This document shows, one piece after another, positions 17,537-28,100 of a stretch of 64,000 nucleotides of DNA. Numbering within the stretch: the stretch's first letter is position 1; each line of letters begins with the position of its first letter. The position numbers and the translations under genes were made by a program. Under the pieces are notes generated by a model. That model was not told the origin of the DNA, ran no database searches, and saw only the letters and a program-made list of their open reading frames with translations. Source of the stretch: Desulfobacteraceae bacterium (GTDB taxonomy: Bacteria; Desulfobacterota; Desulfobacteria; Desulfobacterales; Desulfobacteraceae); NCBI GenBank assembly GCA_016744295.1, contig JADGEQ010000007.1:62001-126000 (forward strand), given 5' to 3'.

Positions 17537-19585
17537 ATGACCCAAACCAATAGATTCTGGAAATTCGTGTTCGCAAGTGCCCTGGGCATTTTTTTAATGG
17601 CCGCAAGTCTTCTAACCTTTATCTGGTTTCGGCTGAACCCTGGACAGGAACTTTTGCTAATTACCATTGGTCAGGATAATATTTACCCGCTTTTATGGCT
17701 TGCCTTTCTGGTTATGGGGTCTCTCTGGGTGGTTTTTGATATTACCTACAACACCTACATCCGGCCCTTGAAAAGAATGTCGGCAGAAGCCGGTGTCATC
17801 TATGCATCTAATCCCTCCCACCGTATAAACATCAAAGGCAGCAAAGATATCACCACCCTGTCCCGGGTAATCAATGATTTTGCCGACATGTTTGAAAACT
17901 TAAATAAAACCATCACCGAACAGATCCTTGCCGCCAGAAAAGAGACTGAAAAAGAAAGAAACCTGCTGGCGGCCATCATGTCCGAACTGCCCCAGGGAGT
18001 GATTATTTGCAACAAAAGTGGACGAATTCTGCTTTTTAATTCCCTTGCCAAAAAATTATTCACCCCCAGGACACCCGCCCATGGAACAGAAAATTTCATC
18101 GGGCTTGGTAGATCTATTTTCCACCTTCTTGATAAAACCCTGATTGCCCATGCCCTTGGTGAGATTTCCGAACAGTTGAACAACCAAAAAAATAGTGTGG
18201 GTTCTTTTTTTATTACCCCCATTTATACACAAGCCCTTATCAGCGTTGAAGCCATTCCCATTCTTGACAAAGACAGGGCCATGACCGGTTTTATTTTGGC
18301 CGTTCAGGATATTTCCCCGGATATTCAAAAATATGAGGTCATCGACACCCAGTTGTCAGCATTCCAGACAACTCTGGAAAACGAAATATCGGGTATAACT
18401 TTTGACAGAATGGAAAAAAATTACACTCATCTTTCCACCATTATCCGTGATCTTTCTTTGTCAAGACTTCCCCTGACAACCCTTAACCTCAAAAATTTTC
18501 TGCGAAACCTCCAGAAAAAAACCGGTCATGAATGCGATACCAGAATCAATATATTCAATGATCATTGGGATACACGGATTCTTGCAGACGCTTATTCCCT
18601 GACCCGGGCCTTTATATTTTTATTTAAAAATTTATCACGGCTCTTAGAACAGTCGGAATTTAATCTGGTTATTTCCCATTCACCCAATCATATTCGTTTT
18701 GAGATTTCCTGGAATGAAACGGTTTGTCAGCTCACTGATATTGAAACTATCATGCACCAACCCATAAATGCCCTGCCCGGATTTGGCTATGTCCTCAAAT
18801 TCAACAATGCCAGGATTGACTTTATTTCTTCGGACAAGGAGACCTGTTCCGGCATCAATATCTCTACAAAAGCGGGTAAAAAGTCCCAGATTTCCATTCA
18901 GCAAAGAGCCCCGGTTATGGCAGGAAGCAGACCTGAATTCTATGATTTTGATTTGTTCATGGACAACCCCTCAAAAAATCTTCTGGATACCAGCCTGAAA
19001 GAGATAAACTATACAGTGTTTGATACCGAAACCACCGGCTTAAATCCCGACGGAGGGGATGAAATCGTTTCCATCGGTGCGGTCAGAATTGTGAACAACC
19101 GGATCGTGTACCAGGATTTTTTTGAGGAACTGGTGAATCCCAAACGCGATATCCCCATGGAGTCCTATCGGATCCACGGTATTAATTATGAGATGGTCAT
19201 GGAAAAGGAAGCCATTGAGTGCGTGTTGCCGCGATTCAAAAAATTCACCTCTGAAACTGTTCTTTTGGGGCATAACATCGCCTTTGACATGAAGATGCTC
19301 AAGGTAAAAGAAAAGTCAGCGGGCATCCGGTTTAACAACCCAACCCTGGACACCCTTTTACTCTCAGCCGTGCTCCATCCCGTCCATGAACAGCATGATA
19401 TTGAAAACATCGCCAAACGCCTAGGCGTTAACATTATTGGAAGACATACCGCCCTTGGGGATGCCATCACAACGGCTGAAATATTTAAACGGTTGATTCC
19501 TATTTTAAACAGCAACGGCATATTGACTTTGAAAGATGCTCTCAATGCATCCAAAAAAACCTATTATGCCAGATTAAAATATTGA
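17537..19585 (+). CDS. Membrane sensor-like protein fused to a DEDDh 3'-5' exonuclease (DnaQ/PolC epsilon type)
   Basis: A 682-residue protein with two N-terminal membrane helices (about residues 9-30 and 46-67), a HAMP-like linker, a PAS-like domain (from about 150), a degenerate kinase-like region without clear His or ATP-binding boxes, and a C-terminal exonuclease domain from about residue 495. The last shows all DEDDh motifs: FDTETTGLNPDGGDEIVSIGAV, HNIAFDMKML and HTALGDAITTAEIF. I use the ATG at 17537; the GTG at 17504 lies inside the terminator stem. Comparable PolC-like proteins sit next to DUF294 proteins and acetate-permease genes in other proteobacteria, as here. What a membrane-anchored nuclease does there is unknown. 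Confidence 0.8.
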   Translation: MTQTNRFWKFVFASALGIFLMAASLLTFIWFRLNPGQELLLITIGQDNIYPLLWLAFLVMGSLWVVFDITYNTYIRPLKRMSAEAGVIYASNPSHRINIKGSKDITTLSRVINDFADMFENLNKTITEQILAARKETEKERNLLAAIMSELPQGVIICNKSGRILLFNSLAKKLFTPRTPAHGTENFIGLGRSIFHLLDKTLIAHALGEISEQLNNQKNSVGSFFITPIYTQALISVEAIPILDKDRAMTGFILAVQDISPDIQKYEVIDTQLSAFQTTLENEISGITFDRMEKNYTHLSTIIRDLSLSRLPLTTLNLKNFLRNLQKKTGHECDTRINIFNDHWDTRILADAYSLTRAFIFLFKNLSRLLEQSEFNLVISHSPNHIRFEISWNETVCQLTDIETIMHQPINALPGFGYVLKFNNARIDFISSDKETCSGINISTKAGKKSQISIQQRAPVMAGSRPEFYDFDLFMDNPSKNLLDTSLKEINYTVFDTETTGLNPDGGDEIVSIGAVRIVNNRIVYQDFFEELVNPKRDIPMESYRIHGINYEMVMEKEAIECVLPRFKKFTSETVLLGHNIAFDMKMLKVKEKSAGIRFNNPTLDTLLLSAVLHPVHEQHDIENIAKRLGVNIIGRHTALGDAITTAEIFKRLIPILNSNGILTLKDALNASKKTYYARLKY

Positions 19586-19703
19586 ACCCAATGATATTTA
19601 GATACAAAAGCCCCTTTGTAAAATTACCAAAAGGAAACTATTGCTCAATTTGATTGGTAAATGATAGGCTACAATTCATAATCTTAAACGGGAGAATATC
19701 ACC

Positions 19704-20351
19704 ATGAAAAGACCATTGCTTTCACTTTCTATCTTCAGTGTTGTATTTTTCGGTATTATCCTTTTCTGTGTTATTTTTGGTGGATACAGCAGCCTGTACC
19801 GGGCTCAAAACAGGGCAAGGGATGCAAAATTTTTGGTAACCGCCGAATGCCAAAAACAATTGAACCTTCTCCCGGAGCTGTTTGCCATGATCCGCAAAGC
19901 CGACTCTTTTAGCAACCCAGATACGAGCAACCCAGATACCAGTAATTCAAATCAGGCAACAATGGACCCGGTAAACCTGGCTGCCCTTAGGATAAAGACC
20001 ATATTGGCCCGGATCAATTCCCAAAAAGCCCCCCTTGAAAAAAAATTAATATTGGCCTTTGAACAATCCCAGGTCCATCTGAGCCAGGAAATCATTGACC
20101 TGATCATGGTGCAAAAAAAAAAGGAACCCCTAAGGTCGACCCAGGCTTTTATTAATCTGGATAAAAAATTTAACGATCTTGAAATAACCGTATTTTACCA
20201 TATCCATCAATATAACAAAGAAGCCAGATATTTTAACACCCGCAAGGCAATGTTTCCCGGCTTTCTCATAGCAAAACTTTTCAAACTTGAAAAAACACAT
20301 ATTTATGAACTCAATGCGGAGCTGTTTAAACCTGAAAAACTAAGGAGCTGA
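19704..20351 (+). CDS. LemA-like membrane-anchored protein (divergent)
   Basis: A 215-residue protein with one N-terminal membrane segment (about residues 6-28) and a helical periplasmic or cytoplasmic body. The start YSSLYRAQNRARDAKFLV and the end YNKEARYFNTRKAMFPGFLIAKLF resemble the first and last helices of LemA-family proteins, where the YN-x-x-R-x-YN-x-x...FP pattern is typical. Between them is a repetitive SNPDT insert. Function of LemA proteins is not settled. It is five bases upstream of the cNMP/CBS/DUF294 gene and so probably shares its operon. Confidence 0.6.
   Translation: MKRPLLSLSIFSVVFFGIILFCVIFGGYSSLYRAQNRARDAKFLVTAECQKQLNLLPELFAMIRKADSFSNPDTSNPDTSNSNQATMDPVNLAALRIKTILARINSQKAPLEKKLILAFEQSQVHLSQEIIDLIMVQKKKEPLRSTQAFINLDKKFNDLEITVFYHIHQYNKEARYFNTRKAMFPGFLIAKLFKLEKTHIYELNAELFKPEKLRS
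19911..19940 (+). repeat. Two tandem 15-base repeats in the LemA-like gene
   Basis: AGCAACCCAGATACG and AGCAACCCAGATACC encode SNPDT twice, and a degenerate third unit (SNSNQ) follows. In-frame repeats in a linker, like those in the PilZ and hybrid kinase genes. Confidence 0.85.
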
Positions 20352-20356
20352 TACGG

Positions 20357-22252
20357 GTGTCTGGAAAATCAGAAAAAAAAGCCGCTGGGTTTGCTTTTTC
20401 ATCCTTGTCCAAATCTGAAGAACGTGAGCTTTACACGGGGTTTTCCTATGAAAAATTTACCAAGGACACCATTCTCTTTGTACAGGAAATCTCCAGGATA
20501 GAAAAATTATTTGTTCTTTCCAAGGGATCGGCTGCCTTTTATTTTGAAAAAAGTAACACCAAACCCTTAAACGGCAAACTCATGCCCGGAGACACCTTTG
20601 GGGGAATCTCAATTCTATTGAATGATGCACTGGCCATCCACACCCTAGCAACCCTTGAAGAAACGGTTTTTTTGACCATTGATGCCACTCTTTTCTTAAA
20701 CCTGTGCAAAAAAAATAATGAATTTTCAAACTATTTTACCAATGAATTTGGCCGATGCATGCTCAACAGATCCTTTGCCCAGATTGTTGCCAGACAGGTT
20801 TTGGGTAAGGCTTTGAACCTGCCTTTTTTCAACCAGCCTATTTCTGCTATTTTCCGACCCAATATTACCACTTGCCCCAATGAAACAACCATCCATGGGG
20901 CAGCCTCAAAAATGGATAAAAACAATGCCAGTGCCATCCTGGTTAAATCCGACACCCAAAAGATCCATGGGATTGTTACCGATGCAGACCTTCGACAAAA
21001 AGTGTTGGCCAGGGAAGTTTCCCCCTTGGCACACGTCTCTGAAATCATGTCTACACCGCTTATTTCAATTTCAGCAGACAGCCAGGTGTTTGAAGCATTT
21101 TTAACCATGATTGAAAAGGACAAACGTCATTTAGGCGTATATGGAAAATCAGGGGAAATATCCGGAATTATAACGGAAAAAGACCTGATAGCCGCCCAGA
21201 CTCAGTCCACTTTTCTTTTAATCAAATCCATTAAAACTGCCCAGTCAATGGCAGATATTGAAAACATCCATTCTAAACTTGAAATGATGCTGTTGGACCC
21301 CATCAGAAACGGTGCCAACCCGGAATATATCACCCGTCTTATTACCACTTTTTCCGATGCCATCATTGATAAAATTATCTCTTTTTCCCTGGTCAAAGCA
21401 GGCCCCCCTCCCTGTAAATTTATTTTTCTGACCATGGGCTCCGAAGGGAGGGAAGAGCAGACCCTTATTTCCGACCAGGACAATGCCATTATCTTTGAAA
21501 ATCTTGAAGACCCTGAGGAGGCAAAAGCTGCAAAAAAATATTTTGATCACCTGTCTCAACTCATATGTTCCCGCCTGAACGCGGCTGGATATCAATTTTG
21601 CGAAGGGAATAACATGACCCAAAACCCAAAATGGTGTCAGCCCCTGTCCGTTTGGAAAAATTATTTTACCAAATGGATTCGAACAGGAAATCCTGAGGAT
21701 CTTTTATATTCAAGTATTTTTTTTGATTTTCGGGGCACCTGGGGAGAGATGGCTCTGGCAGACCGCCTTAAAACATTTCTATTGGATTCCATACAAGGGT
21801 GGTCAGGGTTCCTTCGACATCTGACAGAAAACGCAATGTATTTCAAACCCCCCATTGGTTTATTTGGAAAATTTCAGGTTCACTCCGAGGGGGAACACAA
21901 GGATGCCTTTGATATCAAACAGGCCATGCTTCCAATCATCGATTTCACAAGGGTATATGCCCTGAAAAATAGAATTTCCCAAACCAATACCCTTACCCGG
22001 CTTTTCAGATTATACACCAAAAATGCTTTGACCAACAAAGAATATAATGACATTGTTCAATCCTATAATTATCTGATGGATCTAAGGTTCCGCAGACAGA
22101 TCACTACCATCATGGACGAAGAAAAAAAACCGGATAATTTTATCAATCCGGGCAATCTTTCTTACCTGGACCAGCAGATGCTCAAGGAGATATTTAAAAT
22201 GACGGAAAAACTTCAACAAAAGCTACACTATGATTTTACAGGGATAGCCTGA
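20357..22252 (+). CDS. cNMP-binding / CBS-pair / DUF294 nucleotidyltransferase-like protein
   Basis: A 631-residue soluble protein starting at GTG behind AAGGAG. Domains in order: cyclic-nucleotide-binding fold (about residues 15-140, with the GKLMPGDTFGGISIL loop), a CBS pair (about 165-290: TDADLRQKVL, ITEKDLIAA), a DUF294 nucleotidyltransferase domain with MGSEGREEQTLISDQDNA (the GS...DxD active-site pattern), and a DUF294 C-terminal helical domain. Such proteins occur near acetate-uptake genes and the exonuclease fusion; they may sense nucleotides and modify a protein. The true target is unknown. Confidence 0.87.
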   Translation: MSGKSEKKAAGFAFSSLSKSEERELYTGFSYEKFTKDTILFVQEISRIEKLFVLSKGSAAFYFEKSNTKPLNGKLMPGDTFGGISILLNDALAIHTLATLEETVFLTIDATLFLNLCKKNNEFSNYFTNEFGRCMLNRSFAQIVARQVLGKALNLPFFNQPISAIFRPNITTCPNETTIHGAASKMDKNNASAILVKSDTQKIHGIVTDADLRQKVLAREVSPLAHVSEIMSTPLISISADSQVFEAFLTMIEKDKRHLGVYGKSGEISGIITEKDLIAAQTQSTFLLIKSIKTAQSMADIENIHSKLEMMLLDPIRNGANPEYITRLITTFSDAIIDKIISFSLVKAGPPPCKFIFLTMGSEGREEQTLISDQDNAIIFENLEDPEEAKAAKKYFDHLSQLICSRLNAAGYQFCEGNNMTQNPKWCQPLSVWKNYFTKWIRTGNPEDLLYSSIFFDFRGTWGEMALADRLKTFLLDSIQGWSGFLRHLTENAMYFKPPIGLFGKFQVHSEGEHKDAFDIKQAMLPIIDFTRVYALKNRISQTNTLTRLFRLYTKNALTNKEYNDIVQSYNYLMDLRFRRQITTIMDEEKKPDNFINPGNLSYLDQQMLKEIFKMTEKLQQKLHYDFTGIA

Positions 22253-22378
22253 CATAAGATATCCCCATGGGCAGCTGACTTTTCTTTTGACATTAGCGGA
22301 TTGACAATTGCCCATAAATTGAATAGGTTTACGATATCATATTCCAAATTAATTTTCGCCTTTGTTTTCGGAGAGACC

Positions 22379-23866
22379 ATGGAAAAATCTCAGACCCACT
22401 CGTTGCACAACGACACCCTGCTTTTTGCAGAAGAATCTAAAACACCATCCCCTGAAAGTGAAAAACCGTATAAACTGATGATTGTAGACGATGAAAATGA
22501 AATTCATGTGATGACAAAACTGGTATTGGCCGACTATGAGTATAAGGGTGCCGGCCTTATGTTTTTGTCGGCTTTTTCCGGAAAAGAAGCCAAAGCTCTT
22601 ATCCGAGAGAACCCTGATATTGCCTGCTGCCTGCTGGATGTTGTCATGGAAACCAAGGATGCCGGTCTTGAAGTGGCCCGGTTTATCAGAGAAGATGCAA
22701 AAAACAAAAAACTCAGAATCATATTAAGAACCGGGCAGCCTGGAAAAGCACCGGAAAACGATATCATTCTAAACTATGATATCAATGATTATAAGGAAAA
22801 AACGGAACTGACAAACCAAAAGCTTTTTACCACTATTACAACTGCTTTAAGGTCCTATGATCATCTGGAGGAACTCGAAAAGAAAAGCCGAGAAATCCTG
22901 GCGAAAAATATTCGCCTCAACGAAGAAATTGCCAGAAGAATTGTGGCAGAATCAAATTTGACAAAATATAATAGAAGTCTTGAAAAAATGATCGAGAGCA
23001 AATCCAGCCGGTTAAAAGAAGCCATCCGTTCTCTGGAGGTAACAAAAGATGCACTCCAAAAGATGAAAAAGACCACCATTATATCAGATATTTCCATTCT
23101 TTCGGTTGATACTGTCGACACATCAAATTCAATAATTGAAGCCAACCTCAGCAAAATGAACCAATACAGGCAAACAATGACCCATCTGCTTGAAAAATAC
23201 AATGTGCTTGAAAAAATTATCACCTCACACAAGGGAGAAAAGCAAAAAAAAGCCAATGAATCGATTCAACAAATAGATGCGTATAAATCCCAGACCAATT
23301 TCGACACTCTCCTTAAGGATTACCCCGGAATCATCACAGAATCTTTAAGGGGAATTGAACAGATTTCAAATGCCGTATCTGATATCAAACTTTTTGTTTC
23401 CATCAATGAGGAACCATTCCAACCCACAGATCTATACCTTCTTTTGGAAGATATTACCATTGCCAGGAAAAAAGTCATTTCAAAAAATATTGATATTCAA
23501 CTGAACCTTGAAAAAGTTCCCATTAGTTTCCTTCCCAGGCGCCATGTGGAAAGAGTTTTTAACACCATTATTGATAATTCTATCCATGCCATCAAATCAC
23601 ATGGGATTGTCTCAATATCATGCCAATATCTTGAACCGGATATCATTGTTTGCATTAGAGATATAGGCTGCGGCATTTCCAAAGAAGATCTCCCCCATAT
23701 TTTTAAGCCCTATTTCACAGGAGATAAAAGCAAGGGCAAAGGACTTGGACTTGCCTTTGCAAAAAGTGTGATTCAAAGTTGTGATGGTGATTTGGAAATT
23801 ACTAGTTCCCACAATGAAGGAACAATGGTGAAAATTGTTCTGCCGGTGAAGGAAACCGATACCTGA
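22379..23866 (+). CDS. Receiver-histidine kinase-type ATPase signalling protein
   Basis: A 495-residue cytoplasmic protein; I take the ATG at 22379 because it has a GGAGA site, whereas the frame upstream (22301) is not protein-like. A receiver domain (about residues 33-160: IVDDENEIHVM, phosphoacceptor Asp in CCLLDVVMET) is followed by a coiled-coil-rich middle (about 175-290) and a C-terminal HATPase with N-box NTIIDNSIHAI, G1 DIGCGIS, and G2 GKGLGLAFAKS. No plain HisKA His box (HE[IL]NNPL) is seen, so its phosphotransfer route is unclear. It follows the DUF294 gene by 126 bases. Confidence 0.82.
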   Translation: MEKSQTHSLHNDTLLFAEESKTPSPESEKPYKLMIVDDENEIHVMTKLVLADYEYKGAGLMFLSAFSGKEAKALIRENPDIACCLLDVVMETKDAGLEVARFIREDAKNKKLRIILRTGQPGKAPENDIILNYDINDYKEKTELTNQKLFTTITTALRSYDHLEELEKKSREILAKNIRLNEEIARRIVAESNLTKYNRSLEKMIESKSSRLKEAIRSLEVTKDALQKMKKTTIISDISILSVDTVDTSNSIIEANLSKMNQYRQTMTHLLEKYNVLEKIITSHKGEKQKKANESIQQIDAYKSQTNFDTLLKDYPGIITESLRGIEQISNAVSDIKLFVSINEEPFQPTDLYLLLEDITIARKKVISKNIDIQLNLEKVPISFLPRRHVERVFNTIIDNSIHAIKSHGIVSISCQYLEPDIIVCIRDIGCGISKEDLPHIFKPYFTGDKSKGKGLGLAFAKSVIQSCDGDLEITSSHNEGTMVKIVLPVKETDT

Positions 23867-23885
23867 TTTAATTATTAGGTATACC

Positions 23886-24257
23886 CTATAACAAAAACTC
23901 TTGTTTACAATGTTCACAGGATGCCGTGGACTGGAGTTGACGGCAATGCACACACTTATCTATCAGATAGCGATCTTTTCCCTGGGATTTGTGACAATAG
24001 GCGCATTCCCAATTCTTTTTAGTGGCAACCAGGGTATTACAGACAGGACATTTGATGGGAAATCTCCTGAATATTAAAAAAGAGATACCTGCGAAAACAA
24101 AAAAAGGACCGATAAGTTTGAATTGGATACTGGAAGAAAATTGATCAAACTCACCGGAACCGGATAAAATAACATAGAGCAAAAAAGCAATGGACGTAAC
24201 CGCGAGAAATTTAAACCGAAAATGAAAATAGACGCTTTTCAAAGATTTTTCTTCCAT
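23886..24257 (-). CDS. Small membrane protein with zinc-ribbon motifs
   Basis: A 123-residue protein with two predicted membrane helices (about residues 15-32 and 45-63) and a C-terminal half with four CxxC pairs: CPVC, CAYC, CVHC and CEHC. This fits two treble-clef or zinc-ribbon folds. The ATG at 24257 has a GGGAG site eight bases upstream; an in-frame ATG at 24272 lacks one. Function not recognised. It converges with the kinase gene at 23866. Confidence 0.65.
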   Translation of the reverse strand: MEEKSLKSVYFHFRFKFLAVTSIAFLLYVILSGSGEFDQFSSSIQFKLIGPFFVFAGISFLIFRRFPIKCPVCNTLVATKKNWECAYCHKSQGKDRYLIDKCVHCRQLQSTASCEHCKQEFLL

Positions 24258-24397
24258 GGTGCAAACTCCCATTAAAAAAGTTAATTCCTATAGGCATTTA
24301 TTGTCTTTATATCTTTTCCCGAAACTTTAGTCCAAAGTCAATTATCTTTTTTTGTTCTTACCTTTTATGGGCCAAGGGATAAGATTTATCCTAAATC

Positions 24398-25048
24398 CTA
24401 GAGGAATAACCCGGGCCTCATGGTATTTTCAAGAAATTGTCGCTGCGCTTCAAAATCTCCTTTTTGGCCGATGGATTCAAGGCGAATCTCCTGACCAAAA
24501 GTGATAAAAACCTGTGAAAACGGTTTCGGCAGCATAAACCGATCCCATGAATTAAAAAACCAAGCCTTTTCAGCCGAGGTATAAAGAGGAATCACAACCG
24601 CATCTGCTTCAAGAGCCATTTTAATGACCCCGGCCTTGACCCTTCCAATGGGGCCTGTGGGACCGTCAAGGATATGGGCGCCAAACCCATGGGTTTTTAA
24701 ATGGGTAATCATTGCCCCCATGGCCTGTTTCCCCCCTCTGGAAGAAGACCCCCTGGGGGTATGCCAGCCGCTCCTGTTGGCCACCCCTGAAATCAGATCA
24801 CCATCTTTACTTTGGCTGATCATCAAGCCGGGATTAAATTTAGAATAACTCTTAAAATGATAGATTGCTGAGAAAAACTGCTGGTGCCAGGCACACAAAA
24901 GAACAGGGGTGTCCTGGGCCCTGAGATCCTGCCAGCGGTTCTCATTTTCAACCCTAAGCCGAAGGGTCATGCTGTAAATCCGGATAAAATAATACACACA
25001 AAAAATAAAAGGCCGGGTATAAATTATAAATTTTAATCTCTTGAACAT
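24398..25048 (-). CDS. Lysophospholipid acyltransferase-like protein (DUF374)
   Basis: A 216-residue protein of the DUF374/LPLAT-like family. The pattern CAWHQQFFSAIY corresponds to the family's HxxFF-type motif, followed by SQSKDGDLIS, RGSSSRGGKQAM, and ILDGPTGPIGRVKAGVI. A hydrophobic N-terminus (IIYTRPFIFCVYYFIRIYS) suggests membrane attachment. DUF374 proteins are thought to transfer acyl chains in lipid A or phospholipid assembly; the substrate is unproven. Confidence 0.82.
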   Translation of the reverse strand: MFKRLKFIIYTRPFIFCVYYFIRIYSMTLRLRVENENRWQDLRAQDTPVLLCAWHQQFFSAIYHFKSYSKFNPGLMISQSKDGDLISGVANRSGWHTPRGSSSRGGKQAMGAMITHLKTHGFGAHILDGPTGPIGRVKAGVIKMALEADAVVIPLYTSAEKAWFFNSWDRFMLPKPFSQVFITFGQEIRLESIGQKGDFEAQRQFLENTMRPGLFL

Positions 25049-25175
25049 TCGAATCTCTTAAATTAAGCCCATAAATTAAACGCTAAAAACAGTAACGGCT
25101 CCCCAATGGAAACACCCTGGAAACTTAGCAGATACCCAGAGGAAAGCAACCCTAATTGTTTTCTGATTTCAGAGA

Positions 25176-28100
25176 CTACTTGATCAAAAATTTTACCTGG
25201 CTATACCCTTTTGATTCCGGATCGGCTTCAACCTGGTCAGGATCACGAAGATAAACCCTTGCCGGAGCAACCTTGTCAGAGGCTAGGATATAATTTTTTA
25301 TATTTTCAGCCCGATTCATGGCCAATTGCTTTAAAGCATTTTCAGTGATATCGACATGGGTCAACAGCAATTTGGCTTTTTCAAGGGTGGTGATCTCTTT
25401 TTCCCTGCCATCTTCTTCCCTGGGCTTAGGAAAGTCTGACACTTCATAGACAGCCTGAATTGCTGCCTCCCTTTCTTCGGCCAGCAAAATCGTTTTTTCC
25501 AAAGAAGCTGTGGGTGTTCCTTTTGCCGCCATTTTTTTTATTTTTTCCAACTTGAGAAGCGCTTCATATTGTTTTTTCCGAAGCACTTCTCCATCCTGTA
25601 CCCTGTCGTAGGTCCCTTCAATCTCCAAAGCAAGCGCTTTTTTCTGTTCCAATATCTGGATAAGCTTATCCAGCTTTTTTATCCCTTCATCCGAAATGGC
25701 TGCATTGCCATACTCAAAATTGACAAATCCAAGCTCCTCTCCCCCTTCAAACAATGTCCCTAAAAATTTAAAGGGAGCGGAAATAACTTTCATGATCAAA
25801 TTTCCAAAAACCTCAAAGACAGCACCGGAAAAATTAAAGGCAGGATCATTAAGATTCCCAGTTATTGGCAAATTAAGATCAATCTGGCCCTCAGAATTTT
25901 TTAAAAGGGAAATGGCAAGGGGCACGGGAAGCGATGTGGCAACATCACTATCCACCTTTTCCCCAAGGGTAAACTGGTCCAGAAACAGACTATTTTGAGA
26001 TTCGAGTACATTTCCGTTTATAAGATACTTTAAATCCAGAACAAGTTTTCCCTTTTCGATTTTATATCCGATATATTTTGCTGCATAGGGTGAAAACCGT
26101 GTTAAATCAATATCTTTAAATGAGATATCCAAATCAATGAATTGTTTTCGGGTCAAGGGACTGATGCGGCCCAAAATATCCAGGGGTGAGGACTGTCCGT
26201 GCAAACCCCGCAACTGTATCTCGGCAGGTGTACTGTTATCCAGAGAAGAAAGTCCCTTGATCTGCCCTGCAATTTCTTTCATTTCGGCGGTAACATTGGG
26301 TTGGGTAAAATAATCAGAATAATAAATACGCCCACCCTGGAGGGTCACATTGGAAATTCTAATCTCCGGACCAAGACGGCTAGTTTCTTTTGCTGTTACC
26401 CTGGCTGGCTCTAAGGTTGAAATTGTTTTTTCTTGTTCATCACCTGCTAGTATCTGTTTAAGATTGATATTCCCCTTCTCAGAAATAATCACCCTGGAAT
26501 AAAAATCAGTGAGGGAGATATCTTTAACAGTCACCTTAACCGGAAACAAGGAGATGTCCATGTCGGAAAGATAAAGGGAATTGCAGTTAAATAATTCTTT
26601 GCCTGATATTTTTCCCAGTGAAGCAAAGTCAGTGATCGATGTTTTTCCTTTAAAAAAAAGAAGGGGATCCTTTTTAGTATCAACTTTTTTATTCCCTTTA
26701 TTATCCAGGGAAATACCAATTCGCCCCTGTGTTTGAAAAAAACCCTTGGAAACAACAATGTTTAGGTGTTCTGTGAAATATGGTTGAAGGGACTGAATGT
26801 CTATTTGATCAATGGAAATGTCCAGGTCTGCTGAAAGCTCCGACGGGACAATATCCCCCTTTACCTGTATTTTACCTGTTTTATTCCATTCCATTCCAAT
26901 CTGGATTCCACTCTTTTCCTTGCCCGATGATTTTAAATTATTGGCATGGATACTGATATCAGACAACGCAACAGATACCGGTTCCTTTGTCGCCTCATCA
27001 ACAAAAGCGAGCTCAAATTTTTCCATGGAAAAATCATTAAGACTCATCCCCCATGTGCTTGACTTATTTTTATCCACAGATATTGCCGGTGTTGCCTTGG
27101 CTGGATTCTTCTCCTCTACAGTGACGGGATTAGAGGAAAATACATTTTTTACAAGATTAATCGAACCATCTGCCTGGCGTTTCAAAAGGATTTTTCCCTG
27201 GACAGTTTTGATCCTCCCAAGATCAACACTTTGTTTTTCCGTATTTATCACGGAATCATTGAGTACCAATTCCGGTATGGAAACTAGAATTTCCTTGTTG
27301 ACCCGGTCCCACACTTTTAAATTGGTGAGGCCTAGCTCCTTGTTATTAATCACACCTGCAAATTCAGCCTGACTCCCCGATAGTTGAAATCCGGCATCCA
27401 GGTGAACCTCACCGTCCTGGATATCAAAATTGATCATAGGTTCAAGCAACGGCATATATTTTTTAAGAACCAATTTTTCAAGAAATAGGGTGCCTTCAAT
27501 CTCCATGGGAATCGTTGAAAACTGCCCTGTTGAATTCAGACTTTCACCTGCCTCGGTTTTCAGGGAAAGTCCATATTTACCTGCAACCCCTTTTTCTGCA
27601 ACAATATCCTGTACCTGGATGAAAACAGAAGACAGGGTGGTTTTAAAAGGTGACTTATTGGCCCTATCCATAAATACCAGGCTGGCATCGGTTATTTCTC
27701 CTGTACCAAGCTGAAAGACAAACCCCTTATTGGCATTCTTTTGATCCGATTCTACCGCTTTAGTGGTTTGATCTTCCCCCTTGTCAGGGCTATCTGCCCC
27801 TGGCAGATATGTGAGAATATTCAGCTTGCCCTGGCTATCCCGGCTCAACTGAATCTTCGGGGATTGAATTTTCAAATCACTCAAAACCAATTTTTTGTCT
27901 AAAATATCCGACGGAATAATGGTAAGATTGATTTGGGGTATGGTCAGAATCGGCGTGTGGTCTATATCCTGGATATCAATATTGGCAAGGCCCACTCCCC
28001 CCTTTAAGATCAATGATGGCTTATCTTTATCAACAGCCTGTGAATAGGTTATGGATAGATCAAGGGAGGTTTCCATTTGCCTGACCATAAGGGTTTCAGG

